Assembly: GCF_024171765.1 (NCBI RefSeq)
Contig: NZ_JAMTCI010000001.1
Span: 2,280,796-2,344,795 of the forward strand
Direction: 5' to 3'
Source of the DNA: Williamsia deligens
GTDB taxonomy: Bacteria; Actinomycetota; Actinomycetes; Mycobacteriales; Mycobacteriaceae
DNA length: 64,000 bases
A program made the translations under genes and the position numbers. Below the pieces are notes generated by a model. It ran no database searches and had not been told where the DNA came from. It saw only the letters and a list, made by a program, of their open reading frames with translations. Each line of letters opens with the position of its first letter. Within the stretch, counting starts at the first letter, position 1. Shown in pieces: positions 9,225 through 17,310 of the stretch.

Positions 9225-9263
9225 CGACGCAGTTCCTCCCGCTCGGCGGGAAGAACTGCGTCG
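9225..9263. terminator. Bidirectional terminator between regX3 and the Rv0495c-like gene
   Basis: An 11-bp perfect stem (9225-9235 with 9253-9263) encloses a second short stem, TCCCGC/GCGGGA. It lies in the 54-base gap between convergent stops and fits a shared terminator. Confidence 0.75.
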
Positions 9264-9271
9264 GATGGCGA

Positions 9272-10117
9272 CTACTCGGGTGCGAGTTCTTCGTACTTGA
9301 TGTCGGTCTCGCGGCGGCTCGTGGCGGCTGCGGTGGCGGGGTGCACGGCGACGATGCCCAGACCGGCGCGGCGACGGCAGATGCGCGCGAGTTCCTCGTA
9401 GGCGGATGCACCGATCAGCTCGGTCAGCTCCGGTCCGTAGGACTTCCACACCTGATCGGCACCGACATGCGCCTCGGGGGAGCCGCTGCAGTACCACTGC
9501 AGGTCGTGACCGCCCTCGCCCCAGCCGCGACGGTCGTACTCGGTGATCGTCGTCTTGAGGATCTGTGTGCCGTCCGGGCGCTCCACCCAGTCCTGCTCAC
9601 GACGGACCGGCAACTGCCAGCAGACGTCGGGCTTCACGGTGAGCGGCTCGAGGCCCTTCTTCAGGGCCATCGCGTGCAGCGCGCACCCGACGCCCCCGGC
9701 GAAACCGGGACGGTTGAGGAAGATGCACGCGCCCTTGTGGACCCGGGTCTTCAGCGCAGGCTCGTCCTCGAGCTCGCCCTCCTCGAGATATCCGCGCTTG
9801 CCCAAGGGGTCGCGCCCGGACCCCTTCGAGTGGAACTGCCAGTCGTCGGCGGTGAGCATCGCCATGCCGGCGGCGAGGCGTTTCCGATCATCCTTGTCCG
9901 ACAGGTATGCGCCGTGGCTGCAACAGCCGTCGTCGGGTCGTCCCTCGATGATCCCGTGGCAGGCGGGTGTGCCGAACACGCAGGTCCAGTGCGACAACAG
10001 CCACGTCAGATCAGCACTGATGAGGTGTTCGGGATCGGCCGGGTCGAAGAACTCGATCCACTCGCGCGCGAAGTCGAGGGATACCTCGGGAACCGGCGCG
10101 CTGTCACTTGCCTGCAC
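9272..10117 (-). CDS. Conserved Cys-rich protein of unknown function (Rv0495c-like)
   Basis: This protein of about 281 residues matches the Rv0495c family by position, divergent from ppx, and by content. Cysteines and histidines cluster in [35 protein letters not shown] and [14 protein letters not shown], which looks like a metal or Fe-S binding pattern. A Trp/Tyr-rich C-terminal half follows ([15 protein letters not shown]). The start is not certain. I prefer GTG at 10117, just after a TACCGT -10 element (10127-10132, minus). A TTG at 10126 is possible. The function is unknown, and I infer metal binding only from the residue pattern. Confidence 0.8.
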   Translation of the reverse strand: MQASDSAPVPEVSLDFAREWIEFFDPADPEHLISADLTWLLSHWTCVFGTPACHGIIEGRPDDGCCSHGAYLSDKDDRKRLAAGMAMLTADDWQFHSKGSGRDPLGKRGYLEEGELEDEPALKTRVHKGACIFLNRPGFAGGVGCALHAMALKKGLEPLTVKPDVCWQLPVRREQDWVERPDGTQILKTTITEYDRRGWGEGGHDLQWYCSGSPEAHVGADQVWKSYGPELTELIGASAYEELARICRRRAGLGIVAVHPATAAATSRRETDIKYEELAPE

Positions 10118-10184
10118 GAGCGTCAACGGTAGTCGGCCGGGGCGGGGGTGCGTCGCCCTCCCCACGGCCACGAAACCGACACAG

Positions 10185-10190
10185 TAGGTT
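10185..10190 (+). promoter_or_regulatory. -10 element (TAGGTT), leaderless ppx transcript
   Basis: TAGGTT ends 6 bases before the GTG at 10197. The opposing TACCGT for the divergent gene lies about 55 bases away, so the two promoters share a short intergenic region. Confidence 0.55.
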
Positions 10191-10196
10191 GTCCCC

Positions 10197-11171
10197 GTGC
10201 GATTGGGAGTTCTCGACGTGGGCAGCAACACCGTCCACCTGTTGGTGGTCGATGCGCATCGCGGTGGGCACCCCACGCCGATGAGTTCGACGAAGTCGAC
10301 GCTGCGCCTCGCCGAGCAGATCGGGACCTCGGGCGAACTCTCCGCCGACGGCGCCCGCGCGCTGACCGAGGCCGTCGACGAGTTCACCACCATCGCCCGC
10401 AGTTCCGGATGCGAACAGGTGATGGCGTTCGCGACGTCGGCGGTCCGCGACGCCACCAACTGCGACGACGTCCTCGACGCCGTGGCCGATCAGACCGGCG
10501 TCCGCGTCGAGGTGCTCTCCGGCACCGACGAGGCGCGACTGACCTCGCTGGCCGTGCGCCGCTGGTACGGCTGGAGCGCGGGCCGGATCCTCGCCCTGGA
10601 CATCGGCGGCGGCTCCCTTGAGCTGAGCAACGGGGTCGACGAGGAGCCCGACGTGGCGGTGTCGCTGCCGCTGGGCGCCGGACGGTTGACCCGCGAATGG
10701 CTGTCGGAGGACCCGCCGGGCAAACGCCGGGTCGCCGTGCTGCGCGACTGGCTCGACGCGGAGCTCGCCGGCACCGCGAAGGCCATGGCTGACCTCGGTG
10801 CGCCCGACCTCGCCGTCGGCACGTCGAAGACCTTCCGATCGCTCGCGCGACTGACCGGCGCGGCACCGTCGAGTGCGGGTCCGCGGGTGAAGCGCACCCT
10901 GACGAGCAGCGGCCTGCGGCAGCTCATCGCGTTCATCTCCCGGATGTCGACGGCCGACCGCGCCGAGCTCGAGGGCGTCAGCGAGGACCGCGCGGGTCAA
11001 CTCGTCGCCGGCGCGCTGGTGGCGGAGGCGTCGATGCGGGCGATGGGTGTCGATACCCTCGAGATCTGTCCGTGGGCGTTGCGGGAGGGTGTGATCCTGC
11101 GTCGACTCGACGCCGAGGCGACCGCGACCGACGCGCCGGCGGCTCACCGCCCGTCGGTCCGCGCGACCTAG
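10197..11171 (+). CDS. ppx1: Exopolyphosphatase / Ppx-GppA family phosphatase
   Basis: This 324-residue protein has the actin-like ASKHA fold of the Ppx/GppA family. Visible motifs are the phosphate-1 loop [14 protein letters not shown], the conserved [21 protein letters not shown] and the phosphate-2 loop [11 protein letters not shown]. It is the short, single-module form corresponding to Rv0496, which degrades short-chain polyphosphate in M. tuberculosis. A pppGpp phosphatase role is the alternative. It starts with GTG 10197, leaderless. Placement two genes after senX3-regX3 fits a phosphate theme, which is inference. Confidence 0.9.
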   Translation: MRLGVLDVGSNTVHLLVVDAHRGGHPTPMSSTKSTLRLAEQIGTSGELSADGARALTEAVDEFTTIARSSGCEQVMAFATSAVRDATNCDDVLDAVADQTGVRVEVLSGTDEARLTSLAVRRWYGWSAGRILALDIGGGSLELSNGVDEEPDVAVSLPLGAGRLTREWLSEDPPGKRRVAVLRDWLDAELAGTAKAMADLGAPDLAVGTSKTFRSLARLTGAAPSSAGPRVKRTLTSSGLRQLIAFISRMSTADRAELEGVSEDRAGQLVAGALVAEASMRAMGVDTLEICPWALREGVILRRLDAEATATDAPAAHRPSVRAT

Positions 11172-11220
11172 GGGACCCGGCGGCACGACCGCCCAGAACC
11201 GACGAGAGCAGAGGACGACG

Positions 11221-12732
11221 ATGGCGAGAGAACCCGACCCGGACTCACGACCGATCTCGGTCGCCGAGATCCTGGCGCGCAGGGCCGCGGAGGACGCCTC
11301 CGACGCAGCCCCGTCGGGTGGTCGGCGTCGTCGAGGGTCCGAGGGGTCGGTGTCGTTCGCCGAGCTGACCGGCGAGATCCCCCGCATCCGCGGTGGCGCG
11401 CACTCGGGACAGTTCCGTGCGATCGACCGCTCCGAGGTCGAGGCCGCCGGTGGCGTGGCCGACGAGATCACCGAGGACGCCCCGTCCACGGACACCCTCG
11501 CGGCGCGCTCGGGCTTCGTCCCCGACGAGCCGCAGGTCACCGAGGACCAGGACGCCGACCGGTTCCCGCGGTCGGAGCGACCTGTCGCACCCGAGCAGGA
11601 CGCTGCGTTCCCGCGGTCCGAGTCGCCGCAGCCCGGCGCCGGCCGCCGCGCCGCGTGGTCGGCCCCGACCGATCAGCCGCCCGCCACCCGCGACCTGAAC
11701 AGCGCCGACGTCCGCGAGCGGTTCTCGCGCCCGGGTCCTCCCGCCGCGCCCGAGCGCGATGACGAGGTCACCGGCATCATCCCGCGGTTCGCTGCGCCCG
11801 ACGCCGGCGCGGCCCCCGTCGAGGATGACTTCTCGGGGATGTCCCCGGAGGAGCGCGACCGCGCGTTCGAGAGCTACCGCAACTTCGACGACGTCGACGT
11901 CGAGGAGCCCGCGCCGCGTCGACGCCGTGGACTGTTCGCCGCGCTGCGGCGCTCCGGCCGCGACGACGACACCACCGACCGTCCCGACGCCGCCCCGGCC
12001 GCCGACAGCGCGGACGACGCCGGGTCCACCGCTCACCTCGACCTGCTGTCGGGGACCCGCGTCGACGACCGCAGCACCGACGACGGCCAGCTGCACGTCG
12101 TCGACGACACCCCCACCGAGCTGACCGACGTCTCGGAGCCGTCGTGGGGAGCGCGCGCGTGGTCCGGCCGTCCCGACGTCGACGCCGAGACACCCGCCGC
12201 GGCCGTCGGGGAGACCACCGGCGCCACGACCGAGGACGTCCCGGAGGAGGACTTCGCGGCCGACGATGTCGCGCCGGCCGCCGCCGCGACCACCCGATTC
12301 ACGCCCCGCCCGGACGCCGGCGACGATCCCGTGGTCGACCTCGACAAGTCGCAGCGGTCGTCGTACGAGGCCCGCAGCTGGCGCGGCCAGGCCGATGCCC
12401 CCGCCGTCGACGGGGAGACCACCGACCGGGAGACCACCGACCGCGATCAGCCCGCCGCCGACGGGCCGTCGCCCGCGAAGCAGTGGGCGATCCTCGGACT
12501 GCAGGTGATCATCGGGCTCGCCGTCGGCGTGGGCCTGTTCCTCGGGTTCACCGAGCTGTGGCGCTGGAACGTCTACTTCGCGTTGGTGCTGGCCATCGTC
12601 GTCATCTTCGGGCTCGTCACCTTCGTCCACGTGGTGCGGCGCAGCTCGGACCTCGTCTCCACGCTCATCGCTCTGGCGGTCGGACTGATCGTCACCATCG
12701 GCCCCCTGGCGCTGCTCGCGTCGGGGAGCTGA
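11221..12732 (+). CDS. Membrane protein with long acidic disordered N-terminus (Rv0497-like)
   Basis: The first 415 or so of the 503 residues are low-complexity and rich in Asp, Glu, Ala, Pro and Arg, with repeated phrases such as RSSYEARSWRGQ and RAWSGR. The last 85 residues hold three hydrophobic segments (WAILGLQVIIGLAVGVGLFL, VYFALVLAIVVIFGLVTFV, TLIALAVGLIVTIGPLALLA). This is the layout of Rv0497, which also follows ppx. The protein should be anchored by its C-terminus with a long cytosolic tail. No catalytic motif is visible and the function is unknown. GC skew is strong in the disordered part, which creates long false frames on the other strand. Confidence 0.85.
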   Translation: MAREPDPDSRPISVAEILARRAAEDASDAAPSGGRRRRGSEGSVSFAELTGEIPRIRGGAHSGQFRAIDRSEVEAAGGVADEITEDAPSTDTLAARSGFVPDEPQVTEDQDADRFPRSERPVAPEQDAAFPRSESPQPGAGRRAAWSAPTDQPPATRDLNSADVRERFSRPGPPAAPERDDEVTGIIPRFAAPDAGAAPVEDDFSGMSPEERDRAFESYRNFDDVDVEEPAPRRRRGLFAALRRSGRDDDTTDRPDAAPAADSADDAGSTAHLDLLSGTRVDDRSTDDGQLHVVDDTPTELTDVSEPSWGARAWSGRPDVDAETPAAAVGETTGATTEDVPEEDFAADDVAPAAAATTRFTPRPDAGDDPVVDLDKSQRSSYEARSWRGQADAPAVDGETTDRETTDRDQPAADGPSPAKQWAILGLQVIIGLAVGVGLFLGFTELWRWNVYFALVLAIVVIFGLVTFVHVVRRSSDLVSTLIALAVGLIVTIGPLALLASGS

Positions 12733-12735
12733 GAC

Positions 12736-13632
12736 ATGAGCACACCGGGGACGAGACCGGTGAGGGGGGACATCCCGATCGGCCTGTCGACGGCGTCGGT
12801 CTACCCGCAGAACACCGAGGCCGCCTTCCAGTACGCCAACGAACTCGGGTTCGACGGTGTGGAACTGATGGTGTGGGGGGAGGCCGTCAGCCAGGACATC
12901 GACCACGTCGCCTTCCTGTCCGACCGCTACGCCATGCCGGTCCTCAGCGTGCACGCGCCGTGCCTGCTGATCTCCCAGCGCGTGTGGGGTCGTGACCCGA
13001 TCGCCAAACTCGGCCGCTCCGTCGACGCCGCCGCGCAGCTCGGCGCGGGAACGGTCGTCGTGCACCCGCCGTTTCGGTGGCAGCGGCGCTACGTGAAGCA
13101 GTTCGCCGAGACCGTCGCCGAACTCGAGGACCGCACCGACGTGGCCGTCGCGGTGGAGAACATGTTCCCCGTCCGAGCCGACCGTGTGTTCGGCAAGTAC
13201 ACCGAGGCCGCCGAGCGGATGGCCCGTCGCGGCGGGCCCGGCGCGTCGGTGTCGGCGTTCGGCACCTCCATCGACCCCACCGACGACGGGTTCGCGCACT
13301 ACACGCTGGACCTGTCGCACACCGCGACCGCCGGGCACGACGCGATCGCCATGTTCGACCGCATGGGCCGCGGCCTGAACCACCTGCACCTCACCGACGG
13401 TGTCGGCGCCGCCGTGGACGAGCACCTCGTTCCGGGCGACGGCAATCAGCCGTGCGTCGAGGTCTGCCGCCGTCTCGCCGAGAGCGACTTCGACGGCGCC
13501 GTCGTGCTCGAGGTCTCGACCGGGTCCGCCCGAAACAAACCCGAGCGCAGCGAGATCCTCGCGCGGTCGCTGGCCTTCGCCCGCGAACACCTCGCCCGCG
13601 ACACCACGACGGTGAGAGGGGACCGCCCGTGA
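12736..13632 (+). CDS. Sugar phosphate isomerase/epimerase-like TIM-barrel protein (Rv0498-like)
   Basis: This 298-residue AP-endonuclease-2 type TIM barrel begins IGLSTASVYPQNTEAAFQYA. Typical metal-binding positions are seen in FDGVELMVWG, VVVHPPFRW, VAVENMFP, YTLDLSHTATAGHD, LNHLHLTDG and VVLEVSTG. The family includes isomerases, epimerases and endonuclease IV. Length and the HPPFRW motif place it with Rv0498 rather than with Nfo. It starts three bases after the upstream stop and ends overlapping the next gene (GTGA), so these genes are translationally coupled. The substrate is unknown. Confidence 0.87.
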   Translation: MSTPGTRPVRGDIPIGLSTASVYPQNTEAAFQYANELGFDGVELMVWGEAVSQDIDHVAFLSDRYAMPVLSVHAPCLLISQRVWGRDPIAKLGRSVDAAAQLGAGTVVVHPPFRWQRRYVKQFAETVAELEDRTDVAVAVENMFPVRADRVFGKYTEAAERMARRGGPGASVSAFGTSIDPTDDGFAHYTLDLSHTATAGHDAIAMFDRMGRGLNHLHLTDGVGAAVDEHLVPGDGNQPCVEVCRRLAESDFDGAVVLEVSTGSARNKPERSEILARSLAFAREHLARDTTTVRGDRP

Positions 13633-14480
13633 CCGTCTCGGTCACCGATCTCGGTGCGCTGATGCGCGCCCCCGGCGGTGGACCCGCCGACCCGGTCGCG
13701 TTCACGACCGTCGTCGACCCCGTCTTCACCATCGGTCCGAAGGTGCACGGTGGCGCGCTGCAGGTCGTGACCGCGCACGCGGCCGTCGCCGCCGTCGAAC
13801 GACCCGAGATGGTCCCCGTCGCGATCTCCAGCGACTACCTGCGTGCACCCGAGCCGCGCGAGGTCGCCGTCGTCGCCACCGTGGTGAAACGCGGACGCCG
13901 CGTCTGCCTCGTCGACGTCGTCGTCACGCAGGACGGGCGCGACGCCGTGCGCTCGGTGGTCACGCTCGCCGAACCCGACCACGGTGCCCCCCGCCACTCG
14001 GGCGTGCCCGCCGCCCTCGCGGCGATGCCGCCGGAACCCACCTCCGACGCGGTGCCCGTCCGCGACTCGCCCATCGCGGACATCGTCCACCTCGCCGCCG
14101 CGGTCGACATGTCCTACGACCGTTCCTCGGTCCCCGTGCTCACCGGGGAGCGCGGAGCCCCGGAGACGCGGTTCTGGGCGCGGCCCGTCGACGGTGACCC
14201 CGACGGCTTCTTCGCGATACTCGGCTGCGACCTGTCGATGCCGGTCGTGATGAACCTCGGGCTCCTCGGGTGGGCGCCCACGCTGCAGATGACCACCTAC
14301 CTGCGGCGGCACCCGGCGCCGGGCTGGTTGCGCGCGCGGACCACCTCGAGCGAGATCGGGCAGGGGTGGTTCGAGGAGGACCACCTCATCATCGACAGCA
14401 CCGGTGCGGTGGTGGCGCAGTCGCGCCAACTCGCGCTGATACCCGACACGGCCGAGCGGCCACAGGAGGAGCAGGGATGA
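13629..14480 (+). CDS. Acyl-CoA thioesterase-like double hotdog protein (Rv0499-like)
   Basis: This 283-residue protein has two hotdog-like halves. The N-terminal half (FTIGPKVHGGALQVVTAHAAVAAV, then ISSDYLRAPEPREVAVVATVVKRGRRVCLVDV) and the C-terminal half (MTTYLRRHPAPGWLRARTTSSEIGQGWFEEDHLIID) match TesB-like acyl-CoA thioesterases. It starts with GTG 13629 overlapping the upstream stop, and its own stop overlaps proC. The substrate is not evident. Some members of this family lack measurable thioesterase activity, so the call is for the fold. Confidence 0.85.
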   Translation: MTVSVTDLGALMRAPGGGPADPVAFTTVVDPVFTIGPKVHGGALQVVTAHAAVAAVERPEMVPVAISSDYLRAPEPREVAVVATVVKRGRRVCLVDVVVTQDGRDAVRSVVTLAEPDHGAPRHSGVPAALAAMPPEPTSDAVPVRDSPIADIVHLAAAVDMSYDRSSVPVLTGERGAPETRFWARPVDGDPDGFFAILGCDLSMPVVMNLGLLGWAPTLQMTTYLRRHPAPGWLRARTTSSEIGQGWFEEDHLIIDSTGAVVAQSRQLALIPDTAERPQEEQG

Positions 14481-15313
14481 CCACACGGGTCGCGATCATC
14501 GGTGGCGGCAAGATCGGGGAGGCCCTGCTGTCGGGTCTCGTCCGGTCGGGGCACGCCACGCGGGATCTCGTCGTCGCGGAGAAGCACGAGGGCCGCGCGA
14601 AGGAGCTCGTCGACGAGTACGGCGTCCGCGTCACCGACATCGCCGACGCTGTCGAGGGCGCCGCCATCGTGGTGCTGGCCGTGAAGCCGGCCGACGTCGA
14701 CGCGGTGCTCGCGATCATCTCCGACGTCGAGGACACCGGCGAGGTGGAGCGGCTGACCGTCACCCTCGTCGCCGGGTTGCCCACCCGCCGCTACGAGGAC
14801 GCGCTGCCCGCCGGTGCGCCCGTCGTCCGCGTCATGCCGAACACACCGATGCTGGTGGGGGAGGCCATGTCGGCGGTGACCGGTGGGCGTTACGCCACCG
14901 ACGAGCACGTCGCGACCGTCGCATCGCTGCTGGAGTCCGTCGGCAAGGTGCTCGTGGTCGCGGAGAAGCAGATGGACGCCGTCACCGCGGTCTCCGGGTC
15001 AGGACCGGCCTACGCGTTCCTCATGGCCGAGGCGATGATCGACGCCGGCGTCGGGCTCGGGCTCACCCGCGCGACGGCCACGCTGCTCGCCGCCCAGAGC
15101 ATCCGCGGTGCGGGAGTGCTGCTCACCGACTCGGGGCTGTCGCCGGTGGACCTGCGTGCCGCCGTCACCTCCCCGGCCGGGACGACCGCCGAGGCGATCC
15201 GCGAGCTCGAGGCCAACGGCTTCCGCCACGGCTTCTACGAGGCACTTCGCGCCAACGCCGCCGCCAGCGCCGCTCTCGGTGCGGCGTCGTCGGCATCCGA
15301 TTCCGAGAGCTGA
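14477..15313 (+). CDS. proC: Pyrroline-5-carboxylate reductase
   Basis: ProC catalyses the last step of proline synthesis, NAD(P)H reduction of pyrroline-5-carboxylate. The 278-residue protein has the Rossmann motif IIGGGKIGEALLSGL at the N-terminus, VLAVKPADVD, RVMPNTPMLVGEAM, and the C-terminal signature AVSGSGPAYAFLMAEAMIDAGV through LLTDSGLSPVDLRAAVTSPAGTT. ATG 14477 overlaps the upstream stop. It ends a coupled run of genes starting at the Rv0497-like gene. Confidence 0.97.
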   Translation: MTTRVAIIGGGKIGEALLSGLVRSGHATRDLVVAEKHEGRAKELVDEYGVRVTDIADAVEGAAIVVLAVKPADVDAVLAIISDVEDTGEVERLTVTLVAGLPTRRYEDALPAGAPVVRVMPNTPMLVGEAMSAVTGGRYATDEHVATVASLLESVGKVLVVAEKQMDAVTAVSGSGPAYAFLMAEAMIDAGVGLGLTRATATLLAAQSIRGAGVLLTDSGLSPVDLRAAVTSPAGTTAEAIRELEANGFRHGFYEALRANAAASAALGAASSASDSES

Positions 15314-15455
15314 ACCGGCCCCCGACGACCCTCGTCGACGCCGATCGCGCAGATATCGGCCAGGTGACCGAGAAATATCGGAAAGGTCACCCACTCACGT
15401 CGCATCTTTCCCATGCGCCACGCTAAGGTGCACTGAGCACGTGCGTGTCTGGTGT

Positions 15456-15477
15456 CCGCGGGAGGGGAAGCCCGCGG
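15456..15477 (+). other. Hairpin in the leader of the small HTH gene
   Basis: CCGCGGG (15456-15462) pairs with CCCGCGG (15471-15477) across an 8-base purine-rich loop. It lies 33 bases before the ATG of the small HTH gene in a 196-base intergenic region, and could be a leader structure or the terminator of proC. Confidence 0.4.
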
Positions 15478-15509
15478 CCGCGACGCGTGCACCGGAGGTC
15501 GAAAATTTC

Positions 15510-15755
15510 ATGGCGCCTGCAAACACGCCTGGCGACCGACCCAGCGCCGCCGGCGCAGGGCCTGTCGGTCCGGGTTCGGGCACACAGTTCCTCACCGTCG
15601 CGGAGGTCGCGGCGCTGATGCGCGTGTCGAAGATGACCGTCTACCGACTGGTCCACAACGGGGAACTCCCCGCGGTCCGCGTCGGACGGTCCTTCCGCGT
15701 GCACGCGAAGGCTGTGCACGACTACCTGGAGACCTCCTACTTCGACGTGGGCTGA
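15510..15755 (+). CDS. Small HTH (excisionase/MerR-fold) DNA-binding protein, Rv0500A-like
   Basis: This 81-residue protein has a disordered first 27 residues and one winged-helix domain of the excisionase/BldC type: FLTVAEVAALMRVSKMTVYRLVHNGELPAVRVGRSFRVHAKAVHDYL. GGAGG at 15494-15498 precedes the ATG by 11 bases. It occupies the place of Rv0500A between proC and bS22 and is a chromosomal regulator. Nothing nearby suggests a phage. The targets are unknown. Confidence 0.85.
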   Translation: MAPANTPGDRPSAAGAGPVGPGSGTQFLTVAEVAALMRVSKMTVYRLVHNGELPAVRVGRSFRVHAKAVHDYLETSYFDVG

Positions 15756-15845
15756 TCCGCGTCTGTCGACGCGGTGATCCCAGGTCTCCGGCCCGGGGCG
15801 GATTTCGCCTCGTCTCCATCGCCCGGTAACCTGGCTCCTTGTTGC

Positions 15846-15921
15846 GCTCGTCGGTCCGGCGTGCGCCCGCAGGCCTCGTGCCTGCCGGGCCGCCCGCTTC
15901 CACGACATGCGACCGACGAGC
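15846..15921 (+). promoter_or_regulatory. Structured leader upstream of bS22
   Basis: GCTCGTCGGTC (15846-15856) is perfectly complementary to 15911-15921. Inside it an inner hairpin forms from CCCGCAGGC with GCCTGCCGGG. A TAACCT -10-like element near 15827-15832 would start the transcript just before this structure. It may be a leader controlling the ribosomal protein gene. Confidence 0.45.
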
Positions 15922-15964
15922 CCGTAGTCCGCGAATCGCTTGGTGCGAGAACGAGAGGTGCCCG

Positions 15965-16066
15965 ATGGGGTCAGTGATCAAGAAGCGCCGCAAGCGCATG
16001 TCGAAGAAGAAGCACCGTAAGCTTCTCCGCCGCACGCGCGTGCAGCGTCGCAAACTCGGTAAATGA
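15965..16066 (+). CDS. 30S ribosomal protein bS22 (AURKAIP1/COX24 domain)
   Basis: This 33-residue, extremely basic protein begins [16 protein letters not shown] and is almost identical to the actinobacterial small-subunit protein bS22, seen in mycobacterial ribosome structures near 16S helix 44 and encoded by Rv0500B. AGAGGTG lies shortly upstream of the ATG. Upstream in-frame ATGs would add Arg/Pro-rich shadow sequence and are not used. A strong hairpin follows the stop. Confidence 0.95.
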
Positions 16067-16067
16067 T

Positions 16068-16102
16068 CCACAGGCCGGACGGTTCGTCCTCCGGCCCTGT
16101 GG
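16068..16102 (+). terminator. Terminator after bS22
   Basis: CCACAGGCCGGA pairs with TCCGGCCCTGTGG (one bulged base) around a roughly 10-base loop, beginning one base after the bS22 stop. Confidence 0.8.
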
Positions 16103-16153
16103 TCTCCGCCCTCGACCCGTCGCTCTCGCGGCGGGTCGTCGTGCGTCTGGGGT

Positions 16154-16159
16154 TAGTCT
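16154..16159 (+). promoter_or_regulatory. -10 element (TAGTCT), leaderless SDR transcript
   Basis: TAGTCT ends 6 bases before the ATG at 16166, and no ribosome site lies in between. Confidence 0.55.
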
Positions 16160-16165
16160 GGCGCC

Positions 16166-17215
16166 ATGACTGACGCCCCTGACCCGCCCAAGGTGGTCCT
16201 GGTCACCGGTGCGTCGACCTTTCTCGGCGGATATCTGACCACCCGCCTGGCCCGCAACCCCGACATCGACCGCGTCATCACCGTCGACTCGCGGGTGCCC
16301 AGCAAGGACATGATGCGACGGATGGGTCGCGCGGAGTTCGTCCGCGCCGACATCCGTCGACCCACCATCTCGCGGATCATCGACTCCGCCTCGGTCGACA
16401 CCGTCGTCCATGCCGCCACCTCCGTGATGGACACCGTCGGCCACTCGCCCGCCATCAAAGAGCTCACCGTCATCGGTGCCATGCAGGTGTGCGCGGCCTG
16501 CCAGCGCGCGCCGTCGGTGAAGCGCGTGATCGTGCGGTCGTCGGGGATGGTCTACGGGGCCAGCTCGTCGGACCCCGCACACTTCTCGGAGGAGACCCGC
16601 GCCCACGACGAGCCGACCTCGGGGTACGCGCGAGACCTGCTCGACGTCGAGTCCTACGCACGCGGCCTGTCGCGGCGGCGACAGGACATCGCGGTCACCA
16701 TCCTGCGGCCCACCGCGATCCTGGGTCCACAGATCTCGACCCGGATGAGCAACTACTTCTCGTCGCCGATCATCCCGGTGGTGATCGGCTACCAGCCCCG
16801 GCTGCAGTTCCTGCACGAGGAGGACGCGCTGGCGGCGATCGAGCATGCCACCCTCCTCGGCCGACCCGGCACCTTCAACCTCGCCGCGGACGGCGTCGTG
16901 ACCCTCGCGCAGGCGATCCGCCGCGCCGGCCGCATCGAACTGCCGGTGCCCGCCGGCCTCCTCGGCACCGTCGCCGGTGTGTTCCGCAACATGGGCATCA
17001 ACACCCTCCACAGCGACCAGGCCGGGTACCTCACGTACGGACGCGTGCTCGACACGACCCGCATGCGCGCCGACCTGGGGTTCGCCCCACGGCGCACGAG
17101 TCTGGAGACCCTGGACGACTTCATCGCCCGCAAACCGCTGGAGCCCGTGATCTCCGCCGGCGCGTGGCACCGGCTCGAGCGGCGCGTCGTCGAGTCCGCC
17201 CGCGCGCTCGCCTGA
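16166..17215 (+). CDS. NAD-dependent epimerase/dehydratase-like atypical SDR (Rv0501-like)
   Basis: This 349-residue extended SDR corresponds to the gene annotated galE2 (Rv0501) after bS22. The N-terminal nucleotide loop is VTGASTFLGGYLTTRL, followed by VVHAATSVMD, RSSGMVYGASSSD and the C-terminal substrate domain. The usual YxxxK catalytic pair reads Y-A-R-D-L, so the Lys is replaced by Leu. I therefore doubt a true UDP-galactose epimerase activity. It may act as an NAD(P)-binding regulator or use different chemistry. It precedes the acyltransferase as in M. tuberculosis. Confidence 0.85.
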   Translation: MTDAPDPPKVVLVTGASTFLGGYLTTRLARNPDIDRVITVDSRVPSKDMMRRMGRAEFVRADIRRPTISRIIDSASVDTVVHAATSVMDTVGHSPAIKELTVIGAMQVCAACQRAPSVKRVIVRSSGMVYGASSSDPAHFSEETRAHDEPTSGYARDLLDVESYARGLSRRRQDIAVTILRPTAILGPQISTRMSNYFSSPIIPVVIGYQPRLQFLHEEDALAAIEHATLLGRPGTFNLAADGVVTLAQAIRRAGRIELPVPAGLLGTVAGVFRNMGINTLHSDQAGYLTYGRVLDTTRMRADLGFAPRRTSLETLDDFIARKPLEPVISAGAWHRLERRVVESARALA

Positions 17216-17310
17216 TCGGCGAGTTGCCCCGGCGAGTTGCCGGCGCGGTCGGGCGAGTCGCCGCGTCACCTCCTACACTGGTCGGCGCAGGTACTCGGGG
17301 GAGCGAAGCA

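Noticed and set aside
11245-13590. 781-codon open frame on the minus strand
   Set aside because: It runs antisense to the Rv0497-like and TIM-barrel genes, is low in complexity, has no recognisable domain, and the plus-strand genes are syntenic.
15510-15755. Phage excisionase, hinting at an integrated element
   Set aside because: The protein has the excisionase/MerR fold, but it sits in the conserved proC-bS22 position (Rv0500A) with no integrase or attachment repeats. The same reasoning applies to the BldC-like gene at 47574-47804.
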